In this document: piece after piece, positions 42,911 to 50,651 of the stretch
Position numbering within the stretch: position 1 is the stretch's first letter
Layout: every line of letters begins with the position of its first letter
Origin: Lachnospiraceae bacterium
GTDB lineage: Bacteria; Bacillota; Clostridia; Lachnospirales; Lachnospiraceae
Length of the DNA stretch: 50,651 bases
NCBI GenBank assembly: GCA_021203145.1
Contig: JAJQBS010000008.1
Location: forward strand, 1-50,651
Reading direction: 5' to 3'
The notes under the pieces: model-generated
Databases searched by the model: none
Seen by the model: the letters and a program-made list of their open reading frames with translations, nothing else
Told to the model about the DNA's origin: nothing
Made by a program: the position numbers and the translations under genes

Positions 42911-45247
42911 TTGGCTAATCGAGTAAAAAAAGAACGCAGATTTTCAAAACGAATGCAAAAAAAGCTTCTGGCTGTTTTTGCATTCGTTTTGTGCGGATTG
43001 GTGGTTTTGCTGCTGCGCATTGCACAGATTAATATCACGGAGGGAAGCAGCTACGCAAAGCAGGTGCTTTCCCAGAATGATTATGACAGTCAGACCCTTT
43101 ACGCCAGAAGAGGTGAGATCCAGGATACCAATGGCCGTGTGCTTGCCTACAGTGAAAAGGTTTACAACCTCGTGCTGGACTGCTACGCGATCAATCAGAA
43201 CCAGGAGGATTATCTGGAGCCTACCATAGAAGTGCTCAGTGAATATTTTGGACTTGACGAAACGTGGCTGCGATCTCTGATCACCTCTGATGAGACGAAG
43301 GACAGCCAGTACCAGGTGCTGAAGGTAAAAGCGGAAGATGAGGACCAGTATCTGACGGAGGACGAAAAGAGCGCTTATGAGGATTATATTGACGAATATG
43401 CGGACACGTCGTCGAATGATCTGAGCGAGTCAGAAAAGGAGGAAAAGAAGAAACGATCCCTGGTGACCGGCGTCTGGTTTGAGGAAAAATATATCCGCCA
43501 TTATCCGCTCGGATCGCTTGCGAGCAATACCATCGGGTTTGCGAACAGCCTGGGGGACGGGATCGTCGGGCTGGAAGCTTATTACGATGAGCAGCTGCAG
43601 GGGACGAACGGGCGTATTTTTGGCTATCTCAACGAGAATACCGAGTACCAGACCAAGACGATCGCACCGGAGAATGGCTACACCCTTGTGACAACGATAG
43701 ATGTGAACATCCAGGAAATTGTGGAGGAGGCCATCGCGGAGTTTGATGAGACCTATGGCGATGACAACGACGATGGGACGGCCAAACACGGGGCCCTGAA
43801 TGTCGGCGTGGTTGTGATGGATCCGAACACGGGCGGAATCCTGGCAATGGCGACCAACCAGAGCTATGATCTGGAGGATCCGGAGTCTGTCATTTATGAC
43901 TGGTATACGGAATCGGAGATTGCCGAGATGAAGGAAACAGTGGCCTCTACCGATGCAAACGGCGTCGAGACGACCCAGTATACGGCAACCCTTTATGACC
44001 TGTGGGGGAATTTCTGTGTCTCGGACAGCTACGAGCCCGGATCGACCTACAAGCCGATCACCATTGCGGCTGCCCTGGAAATCGGAGCGATCACAACGAG
44101 CGATACCTTTACCTGTGACGGTGGGGAGTACATTACCGATACGGAGATCCATTGTGACGTCTACCCCGGCGCGCATGGGCTGGAAACGCTTGAGGATGCA
44201 CTGGTAAATTCCTGCAATGACGCCCTGATGCAGATCGCGGCCAGGATGCATGTGTCGAATTTTCTGAAATACCAGTCCCTGTTTAATTTTGGGAAGAAGA
44301 CGGGGATTGACCTTCCGAATGAATCCGCAGGTGTGATCTATACGCAGTCGACCATGAATGAGGTGGAGCTTGCGACCTGCTCCTTCGGCCAGGGCTTTAC
44401 TTGTACGATGATTCAGGAGATTGCGGCTTTTTCCGCAGTCATTAACGGGGGCTACTACTACCAGCCGCATGTTGTGGACAAGATCCTCGACGAGGACGGC
44501 GCGATCGTAAAAGACAATTCCTCCCTGCTTCTGAAACAGGTCATTTCTTCCTCAACCTCGGATATTCTTAAGGAATATCTGGAGAGCGTTGTGGAGGATG
44601 GTACCGGCAAGAAAGCACGAGTGCCGGGCTACCGCGTCGGCGGGAAAACCGGTACGGCGGAAAAGATTGATACAGAAACAGGGGAACGGGCGGACGGCCT
44701 GTATCTGGTATCTTTTATCGGTGCTGCGCCGATTAACGATCCGGAGGTCGTGATCTATGTGGTTGTCGACGAGCCGAATGTGGATAATCAGGCAAGCAGC
44801 AGCTACGCACAGAACCTGTTCCAGAGCATTGCGTTGGATCTCTTTCCTTACATGGGAATTGTCGCGACGGAAGAGATTACCGACAGTCTGCTCGCCGAGC
44901 TGGGGCTGACAGAGGAAGACGTGGTTCAGACAGATTCCGTCGTCACATTCCAGGCGTTTGATTCTTATGGCAATCTGTACAATAACGCGCGTGTCGTGGA
45001 TGGGCAGGTCGTAGATGAAGATGGGAATGTGATTGCGGGCGCATATATAGATGAAGATGGAACCGTGTATGACGGCTATATGAACGCGGTGTCAAGCATC
45101 GCCACGAGCAGTGACGACGAGGAAGAGGAGGAGGAAATCGCGAGCAATCCGGACATGGCGACCCCGCTCCAGGAAAGCCTGGAGGATACATCCGGCTCTA
45201 CCACGGTAGATCCGACCGACATTGCGGAGGAAGAGGAAGAAGAGTAG
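42911..45247 (+). CDS. ftsI: Class B penicillin-binding protein (FtsI/PBP2x-like transpeptidase)
   Basis: The 778-residue protein cross-links septal peptidoglycan. It has a basic N-terminus, one membrane segment (about 17-40), the dimerisation domain (ARRGEIQDTNGRVLAYSEK), and transpeptidase motifs S378-T-Y-K, SCN at 434-436 and K579-T-G. No PASTA domain is present; instead the C-terminus is very acidic (runs of Glu and Asp, ending EEEEEE). The start is TTG 42911, with AGGAGAA overlapping the ftsL stop region. A second class B enzyme follows, so one of the two likely serves division and the other sporulation. Confidence 0.9.
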   Translation: MANRVKKERRFSKRMQKKLLAVFAFVLCGLVVLLLRIAQINITEGSSYAKQVLSQNDYDSQTLYARRGEIQDTNGRVLAYSEKVYNLVLDCYAINQNQEDYLEPTIEVLSEYFGLDETWLRSLITSDETKDSQYQVLKVKAEDEDQYLTEDEKSAYEDYIDEYADTSSNDLSESEKEEKKKRSLVTGVWFEEKYIRHYPLGSLASNTIGFANSLGDGIVGLEAYYDEQLQGTNGRIFGYLNENTEYQTKTIAPENGYTLVTTIDVNIQEIVEEAIAEFDETYGDDNDDGTAKHGALNVGVVVMDPNTGGILAMATNQSYDLEDPESVIYDWYTESEIAEMKETVASTDANGVETTQYTATLYDLWGNFCVSDSYEPGSTYKPITIAAALEIGAITTSDTFTCDGGEYITDTEIHCDVYPGAHGLETLEDALVNSCNDALMQIAARMHVSNFLKYQSLFNFGKKTGIDLPNESAGVIYTQSTMNEVELATCSFGQGFTCTMIQEIAAFSAVINGGYYYQPHVVDKILDEDGAIVKDNSSLLLKQVISSSTSDILKEYLESVVEDGTGKKARVPGYRVGGKTGTAEKIDTETGERADGLYLVSFIGAAPINDPEVVIYVVVDEPNVDNQASSSYAQNLFQSIALDLFPYMGIVATEEITDSLLAELGLTEEDVVQTDSVVTFQAFDSYGNLYNNARVVDGQVVDEDGNVIAGAYIDEDGTVYDGYMNAVSSIATSSDDEEEEEEIASNPDMATPLQESLEDTSGSTTVDPTDIAEEEEEE

Positions 45248-45264
45248 GAACAGCATCCGATTTA

Positions 45265-45403
45265 CCGGGAACAGGTGCCCAAAGGGGTTAGCCGGTCAAT
45301 TTTGCCGGGAACAGGCGCCCAAAGGGATCAGCCGGCCGTATTTCCGGGAACAGGTGCCCAAAGGGGTTAGCCGGCCGATATGCCGGGACAGGCAAAGAGG
45401 GCA
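45265..45403 (+). repeat. 39/40-bp tandem repeat between the two transpeptidase genes
   Basis: Units begin CCGGGAACAGG at 45265, 45305 and 45344, and a partial CCGGGACAGG at 45383. Each continues with a GCCCAAAGGG and AGCCGG block. Period 40, 39, 39 bp. Read in one frame copies 2 and 3 give 13-residue units (REQAPKGISRPYF, REQVPKGVSRPIC), but copy 1 is out of frame by one base. No gene start is evident. Confidence 0.8.
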
Positions 45404-45469
45404 GCATGAATTTGCCTCATTGAGAATAGACTGTTATGAAGCAGGGACGTCCTCGATGGAGTGAAATTT

Positions 45470-47284
45470 ATGCAGAAAACAAGGACCTTTCACCGCAGAA
45501 AAATTCTGTTGATTTTTATTGGCTGTATGCTGGCGCTGCTGGCTCTGGTCGGCCGACTGGCTTATCTGATGATCGCTCGTTCCGGCTATTATGTGGAGCT
45601 TGCGGATGAGCTTCATGAACGGGAACGGTCGATCAAGGCGACGCGGGGCAGGATTCTGGATCGAAATGGGACGATCCTCGCAGATAACCGGACTGTCTGC
45701 ACTGTCTCGGTCATCCACAGTCAGATTACTGATGCGGAGCGGGTGATTGAAGTCCTCAGCGAAGAGCTTGGCCTGTCGGAGGAGACTGTGCGCGCACGGG
45801 TGGAGAAAAACAGCTCGATGGAGCGCGTCAAAAGCAACGTCGATAAAGAAATCGGCGATGCGATCCGCAGCTATGGCCTGGACGGTGTGAAGGTTGACGA
45901 GGACTACCGACGGTCTTATCCGTTTGGGAGTATGGCGTCGAAGGTGCTGGGATTCACCGGCTCAGATAATCAGGGGATTATCGGGCTGGAGGTACAATAT
46001 GAGGACGTCCTTTCCGGGGCGCCGGGGATGATCCTGACGCTCACCGACGCACGCGGGATTGAGATCGAAGATGAAGCGGAGATGCGCGTGGAGCCGGTCG
46101 CCGGGGACGACCTGGTGATCAGTCTTGATTATAATATTCAGCAATATGTGGAACAGGCGGCATACCGCGTCCTGGAAGAAAAACAGGCGGACAGTGTTTC
46201 CATCATTGTCATGGATCCGCGGAACGGAGAGATTCTTGCGATGACAAATGTACCGGAATTTGACCTGAATGACCCGTACACGCTGACAGAACTGTACCTG
46301 GAACTGAATGATGGGGAGAAGGCTGCCCAGGAAGCGAATTCTGCGGATGAAAGTGCAGTGGCCGCTGTGGATGCGGATCCTCTTTCTGATGAGGAGCTGC
46401 AGGACGCGCTGAACCAGATGTGGCGCAACGGCTGCATCAATGACACCTACGAGCCTGGATCGACTTTTAAAATCATTACTGCGGCTGCCGGGCTGGAGGA
46501 AGGTGTGGTGACGCTTAACGATACCTTTTACTGTCCGGGTTATAAGCTTGTGGATGACCGGAGGATCCGCTGCCACAAGACGGCGGGGCATGGGTCGGAG
46601 ACCTTTCTGGAGGCGGCGCAAAATTCCTGCAACCCGGTCTTTATCGAGGTCGGGCTGCGCCTCGGCGTTGCGAACTATTTTAAATACTTTAACCAGTTCG
46701 GCCTGAATGAGAAAACCGGGATTGATCTGCCAGGGGAGGCCGCGACGATCATGCACAGGGAGGAAAATGTCGGGCAGGTAGAGCTTGCCACGATTTCCTT
46801 CGGTCAGTCCTTCCAGATCACGCCGATTCAGCTGATCACGACCGCGAGCTCCATCATCAACGGCGGAACGCGCATCACGCCGCATTTTGGCGTGAGTGTA
46901 AAAGACGAGGATGGCACGCTTCTGGAAGTTTTCCAATATGCGGAGGATGAGCGGATTCTCTCCGAAGAAACCTCCAAGACCATGCGCTACCTGCTGGAAC
47001 AGGTCGTGGACGGCGGTTCCGGAAAAAACGCTTATATCGAGGGATACCGCATCGGCGGGAAGACGGCCACGTCTGAGACCCTGCCGCGCGGCCAGGGCAG
47101 ATATATCTCTTCCTTTATCGGGTTCGCGCCCGCCGACGATCCGCAGGTGATCTGTCTGTGCGTCATCAACAACCCGCAGGGTACTTACTACGGCGGCACC
47201 ATCGCCGCGCCGGTCGTGAAGGATATCTTTGAGAACATCCTGCCCTATCTGGGGATTGAGAAGGCAGTGGTCAGTGAGCAGTAG
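45470..47284 (+). CDS. spoVD: SpoVD-type class B penicillin-binding protein
   Basis: The 604-residue transpeptidase has one N-terminal membrane segment (ILLIFIGCMLALLALVGRLA), the domain KATRGRILDRNGTILADN, and motifs S331-T-F-K and SCN (386-388). The third motif is K531-T-A instead of K-T-G (GGKTATSETLPRG), a form that I recall in other Lachnospiraceae homologues. No PASTA domain. In sporulating relatives SpoVD makes spore cortex. ATG 45470 is preferred to GTG 45461 because ATGGAG then falls 9 nt upstream. mraY follows after a 183-bp gap; murF is absent here. Confidence 0.88.
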   Translation: MQKTRTFHRRKILLIFIGCMLALLALVGRLAYLMIARSGYYVELADELHERERSIKATRGRILDRNGTILADNRTVCTVSVIHSQITDAERVIEVLSEELGLSEETVRARVEKNSSMERVKSNVDKEIGDAIRSYGLDGVKVDEDYRRSYPFGSMASKVLGFTGSDNQGIIGLEVQYEDVLSGAPGMILTLTDARGIEIEDEAEMRVEPVAGDDLVISLDYNIQQYVEQAAYRVLEEKQADSVSIIVMDPRNGEILAMTNVPEFDLNDPYTLTELYLELNDGEKAAQEANSADESAVAAVDADPLSDEELQDALNQMWRNGCINDTYEPGSTFKIITAAAGLEEGVVTLNDTFYCPGYKLVDDRRIRCHKTAGHGSETFLEAAQNSCNPVFIEVGLRLGVANYFKYFNQFGLNEKTGIDLPGEAATIMHREENVGQVELATISFGQSFQITPIQLITTASSIINGGTRITPHFGVSVKDEDGTLLEVFQYAEDERILSEETSKTMRYLLEQVVDGGSGKNAYIEGYRIGGKTATSETLPRGQGRYISSFIGFAPADDPQVICLCVINNPQGTYYGGTIAAPVVKDIFENILPYLGIEKAVVSEQ

Positions 47285-47346
47285 CTGGCTGGCAGCGGCC
47301 GGAAACCGGGTTGCGCAGACGGGCAGTTTGTGGTAAAAATAGAGGA

Positions 47347-47408
47347 GCCTGCACAAGGTAAAATAAAACGACTTGCGCAGGCGGACAGGAATTGAAAATG
47401 TTCCTGTC
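47347..47408 (+). promoter_or_regulatory. Two adjacent hairpins upstream of mraY
   Basis: GCCTGCACAAG (47347-47357) / CTTGCGCAGGC (47372-47382) with one A-C mismatch, and GACAGGAA (47384-47391) / TTCCTGTC (47401-47408). Neither is followed by a T-run, so they do not look like simple terminators. Confidence 0.55.
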
Positions 47409-47467
47409 TGATAAATACCATATTTTAAGCTCCGGCTGATCCGGGGCAGGAGAGGAGCGGCAGGAAG

Positions 47468-48448
47468 ATGAATCCTGATATTTTTATTCCGTTATTTGCG
47501 GCATTTGCGGTGAGTGTGATCCTGAGTCCTTTTGTGATTCCGTTTCTGCGGAAGCTGAAGGTCGGACAGACGGAGCGCGAGGAGGGCGTGCAGTCCCATC
47601 TGCAGAAAACCGGTACGCCGACCATGGGCGGCGTGATTTTTCTGATCAGCATTACGGTTATTTCTCTTTTTTATGTCGGACGCTATCCAAGGATTATCCT
47701 GGTACTGTTTCTGATACTGGGATTTGGGCTGATCGGTTTTCTGGACGACTATCTGAAGGTCGTGATGCACCGCTCGGACGGGCTGTATCCGAAGCAGAAA
47801 ATGCTCGGCCAGTTTATTGTGACGACGATTTTTATAGTCTATCTCTGGGTAATGGACAAGTCCTGCCTGGAACTGCTCATCCCCTTTACCGGCGGCTTTA
47901 TGCTGACAGGGGATTCCTTTGGCGGGCTGTTCCAGTATCTGGCGGTGCCGCTCGCTTACTTTGTGATCATTGGGACAGTCAACGGGGTTAACTTTACCGA
48001 CGGGTTGGATGGGCTCGCGAGCAGTGTGACGCTGATGGTGGCGATCTTTTTCACGGCGGCGTCCATGATGCTTGATGGCGGCATTGAGCCGATCACAGCT
48101 GCGGTAGCGGGCGCGCTGATCGGTTTTCTTCTGTTTAATGTCTATCCGGCGCAGGTATTCATGGGGGATACCGGCTCTCTGGCTCTTGGCGGATTTGTCG
48201 CAGGAAGCGCATATCTGCTTCGGCTGCCGATCTTTATTTTGATGATTGGGCTGATCTACCTGATAGAGGTGCTCTCCGTCATCATTCAGGTTACTTATTT
48301 CAAAAAGACAGGTGGGAAACGTTTTTTCAAGATGGCGCCGATCCACCATCACTTTGAGCTTTGCGGGTGGTCGGAGACCAGAATTGTGACAGTATTTGCG
48401 GTCGTGACCGCGTTTCTGTGCCTGCTGGCGCTGTATGCGCTGGGCTGA
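47468..48448 (+). CDS. mraY: Phospho-N-acetylmuramoyl-pentapeptide-transferase MraY
   Basis: The 326-residue polytopic membrane enzyme makes lipid I from UDP-MurNAc-pentapeptide and undecaprenyl phosphate. Seen: HLQKTGTPTMGGVIFLISIT, GFLDDYLKV with the Asp pair, GTVNGVNFTDGLDGLASSV, VFMGDTGSLALGGF, and the loop MAPIHHHFEL with its triple His. About ten membrane segments. AGGAGAGGAGCGG precedes ATG 47468. Confidence 0.95.
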   Translation: MNPDIFIPLFAAFAVSVILSPFVIPFLRKLKVGQTEREEGVQSHLQKTGTPTMGGVIFLISITVISLFYVGRYPRIILVLFLILGFGLIGFLDDYLKVVMHRSDGLYPKQKMLGQFIVTTIFIVYLWVMDKSCLELLIPFTGGFMLTGDSFGGLFQYLAVPLAYFVIIGTVNGVNFTDGLDGLASSVTLMVAIFFTAASMMLDGGIEPITAAVAGALIGFLLFNVYPAQVFMGDTGSLALGGFVAGSAYLLRLPIFILMIGLIYLIEVLSVIIQVTYFKKTGGKRFFKMAPIHHHFELCGWSETRIVTVFAVVTAFLCLLALYALG

Positions 48449-48468
48449 GAAGGGAGATAAGAAGCGAT

Positions 48469-49935
48469 ATGGATTTTACAAATTGCCGCGCCCTTGTCTT
48501 TGGCGCAGGAATCAGCGGGATCGGCGCAGTACGTCTGCTTATGCAGAAAAAGACTGCCTCGGTGATCTTGTATGATGGGAATGAGAAGCTGGATGAGAAT
48601 GATCTGCAGAAAAAGGCGACAGACTCGCTGACGGTTGACGCGGCGAGACTGCACGTGTGCCTGGGTGCGCTTCCGGCGGATCTGATGGGTGAAATCGACC
48701 TGGTCATTTTAAGTCCGGGGGTGCCGACAGACTTGCCTCTGGTGAATGAGCTGCGGGAGAGAGGAATTCGCATCTGGGGAGAGGTCGAGCTTGCCTGGGA
48801 ATGTGGCAGGGGCGATGTGCTGGCCATCACCGGTACGAATGGCAAAACGACAACGACCAGCCTGCTCGGCGAGATTATGGAGAATTATGTAGAGTTCCTG
48901 AAATCTCCTGTGACAGACGGAAGCATTTTGGACAATCCTGAAAAGAACGCGCAGGAGTGTGAGGGATTGCCCCGGAAGGATCGCGTATTTATCGTTGGTA
49001 ATATTGGCAATCCTTATACGGAAGCGGCCTGGCAGACGACGGAGGATTCCATTACAGTTGCGGAGATCTCGAGCTTCCAGCTGGAGACCATTGAACATTT
49101 TGAGCCGAAGGTAAGCACGATCCTGAATATTACGCCGGATCACCTGAACCGCCACCATACCATGGAGGAGTATATACGTGTCAAGGAGCTGATCACAAAA
49201 AATCAGGGCGGGGAGGATACCTGCATTCTGAATTACGAGGATGAGGTTCTCCGGGAATTTGGAAAGACGCTGAAGTCGAAGGTCATTTACTTCAGCAGTC
49301 TGCATAAACTGGATAAGGGGATCTATCTTGACGGGGATAGCATCTGCTTTGCCGATGGGGAGAGCGTAACGGTGCTTTGTTCTGTGAATGAGCTGAATAT
49401 TCTCGGCCGCCATAATCATGAAAATGTCATGGCCGCCGCCGCGATGGCGATTATGTACGGTGTCCCGTACGACGTGATCCGAAAAAGCGTCCGAAGCTTT
49501 CAGGCTGTAGAACACCGGATTGAGTTTGTGGCGGAGAAACAGGGGGTAGCTTATTACAATGACTCGAAGGGAACCAATCCGGACGCGGCGATCAAGGGTA
49601 TCCAGGCGATGAACCGCCCGACCCTGCTGATTGGCGGAGGCTATGACAAGAACTCCTCTTATGAGGAATGGATACAGGCATTTGATGGGAAGGTGCGGTA
49701 TCTGGTACTGATCGGACAAACGAGAGAGAAGATTGCCACGGCGGCAAAAAAATGCGGCTTTGAGAACTGTGTGCTGGCGGATTCTCTGGAAGAAGCCGTG
49801 ACGTTCTGTGCGGAACAGGCGAGGAACGGGGACGCGGTGCTGCTCTCTCCGGCGTGCGCAAGCTGGGGAATGTTCCCAAATTATGAGGTACGAGGCAGAC
49901 GGTTTAAGGAACTGGTAAATCAGCTGGATGAATGA
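48469..49935 (+). CDS. murD: UDP-MurNAc-L-alanine:D-glutamate ligase MurD
   Basis: The 488-residue Mur ligase adds D-Glu. N-terminal Rossmann part (ALVFGAGISGIGAVRLL), ATP loop TGTNGKTTTTSLLGE, EISSFQLETI, LNITPDHLNRH and NDSKGTNPDAAIKG, which are all family motifs. An insertion between the ATP loop and GNIGNPY (LKSPVTDGSILDNPEKNAQE) makes it longer than the usual 440-460 residues. ATG 48469 follows mraY by 20 bp; SD-like GGGAG is 12 nt away, so initiation may lean on coupling. Confidence 0.94.
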   Translation: MDFTNCRALVFGAGISGIGAVRLLMQKKTASVILYDGNEKLDENDLQKKATDSLTVDAARLHVCLGALPADLMGEIDLVILSPGVPTDLPLVNELRERGIRIWGEVELAWECGRGDVLAITGTNGKTTTTSLLGEIMENYVEFLKSPVTDGSILDNPEKNAQECEGLPRKDRVFIVGNIGNPYTEAAWQTTEDSITVAEISSFQLETIEHFEPKVSTILNITPDHLNRHHTMEEYIRVKELITKNQGGEDTCILNYEDEVLREFGKTLKSKVIYFSSLHKLDKGIYLDGDSICFADGESVTVLCSVNELNILGRHNHENVMAAAAMAIMYGVPYDVIRKSVRSFQAVEHRIEFVAEKQGVAYYNDSKGTNPDAAIKGIQAMNRPTLLIGGGYDKNSSYEEWIQAFDGKVRYLVLIGQTREKIATAAKKCGFENCVLADSLEEAVTFCAEQARNGDAVLLSPACASWGMFPNYEVRGRRFKELVNQLDE

Positions 49936-49962
49936 GGTGAGGATCTGATCAGACATTCCATT

Positions 49963-50619
49963 ATGGAAAAAGAAGATTCTATTTTACTTCTGCTGGTGCT
50001 GTTGCTTGGCGGATTCGGCCTGGCAGTTCTGTACAGTGCAAGCTCGTACAATGGGCAGGTTCGCTTTGGCGATTCGGCCTGGTACTTAAAAAAACAGCTT
50101 TTTGCGATGACACTGGGGCTTGCCGTGATGGTCGGCGTTTCCCATGTCGATTACCACGCGCTGAAACGAATTTCAGGGCCTGTATACCTGCTCTCGATAG
50201 CGCTTTCCGGCGCGGTGCTGCTGTTTGGGGACGCGTACAATGGCTCCAGACGCTGGCTGTCCATCGGACCGCTGTCTTTTCAGCCTGCGGAGTTTGCAAA
50301 GCCTGCCGTCATATTGCTGCTGGCCGGTCTGGTTGATTCCATGCATCATAAACATCAGGGGGCGATGATCGCGGCCGTTTTTGGGATGGTGCTGCCGATC
50401 GTCGCCCTGGTGGGAACGAACAATCTGAGTACAGCGGTGATTATTCTCGGAATTGCGGTGATTATGATATTTATATCAAATCCAAGGTATCTTCCATTTC
50501 TCTGGATGATTTTCGCAGGCGCCATCTTTCTCGGGCTTTTTTTAAGCCTGGAATCCTACCGCCTGGAGCGGTTGGCAATCTGGAGAAACCCGCAGCTTTA
50601 TGTTATTGACTCGCAATAA
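49963..50619 (+). pseudogene. ftsW: FtsW/SpoVE-type SEDS glycosyltransferase, truncated at the right edge
   Basis: The first 210 residues are a normal SEDS protein: several membrane segments, YNGSRRWLSIGPLSFQPAEF (the conserved RRW and QPSE-like motif), GTNNLSTAVIIL, and YRLERLAIWRNP. At that point relatives continue into a Tyr-Gln and AIGSGG region; here the frame instead reads QLYVIDSQ-stop at 50617-50619, and neither other frame restores the family sequence in the remaining 32 bp. An insertion at about 50600 is the simplest reading. The ATG has no SD at normal distance: GAGGTGAGG lies 20 nt upstream, next to an in-frame CTG (49945). Confidence 0.75.
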
Positions 50620-50651
50620 CCGCACATAAAAGAAAGATTTTCTAAAAATTG

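Noticed and set aside
45265..45403. Possible CRISPR array
   Set aside because: Units are contiguous repeats with no unique spacers, and no cas genes are present.
45222..45464. 80-codon ORF over the tandem repeats
   Set aside because: It starts inside the acidic end of ftsI without SD and copy 1 of the repeat is out of frame with the others.
45962..47356. A 464-codon open frame on the minus strand opposite spoVD
   Set aside because: The plus strand encodes a full transpeptidase with all motifs; the antisense frame has no SD or recognisable domain and results from codon bias.

Overview
The window reads as chromosomal DNA from a Gram-positive anaerobic Firmicute of the Clostridia, most likely a Lachnospiraceae relative. 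Support: the gene order priA-def-fmt-rsmB-rlmN-prpC-prkC-rsgA-rpe and a mraZ-led division/cell-wall cluster, an AdhE-type fermentative alcohol dehydrogenase, a DAP-type MurE, a SpoVD-like transpeptidase, a Spo0E-like phosphatase, Gram-positive Shine-Dalgarno sites, and a QTGD-type cell-wall anchor at the left edge. No rRNA, tRNA or CRISPR array was seen.

Left part (1-5.9 kb): the end of a Thr/Glu-repeat surface protein, an AAA-like ATPase/PD-(D/E)XK protein whose Shine-Dalgarno lies in a run of ten G, a TetR regulator, and recQ, whose C-terminal helix-turn-helix tail is cut off by one in-frame TGA.

Accessory region (5.9-15.8 kb): intact cargo genes (Fic protein, HD hydrolase, metallophosphoesterase, an XRE regulator with a small ORF and a second AAA/PD-(D/E)XK protein, PhzF) lie among truncated genes: GntR, ABC ATPase, GNAT fused to a methyltransferase end, a TOTE-type primase fused to a glycoside hydrolase end, TetR, flavodoxin and perhaps an SDR. 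Several look like deletion products joining the front of one gene to the back of another. Small structured repeats and hairpins lie between them.

Metabolic stretch (15.9-24.6 kb): an orphan NMT1-type substrate-binding protein with a perfect inverted repeat over its start codon, a zinc-ribbon gene on the minus strand, a DUF362 protein, a kinase resembling N-acetylhexosamine kinases, a tandem extragenic repeat with covarying hairpins, adhE, a second APH-fold kinase and a small conserved protein.

Housekeeping stretch (24.7-40.6 kb): murE, priA, def, fmt, a YugP-type membrane protease, rsmB, rlmN (its translation start region duplicated), the PrpC/PrkC phosphatase-kinase pair, rsgA, rpe, ychF, lgt and a Spo0E-like gene. 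These couple translation initiation, rRNA/tRNA modification, Ser/Thr signalling at the cell wall and lipoprotein maturation.

Division/cell-wall cluster (40.7-50.65 kb): a promoter with MraZ boxes, mraZ, rsmH, ftsL, two tandem class B penicillin-binding proteins, mraY, murD and a truncated ftsW at the right edge. murF is not in its usual place before mraY; murE lies 23 kb upstream. ftsW diverges from its family in mid-gene just before the window ends, which suggests an insertion at the boundary.
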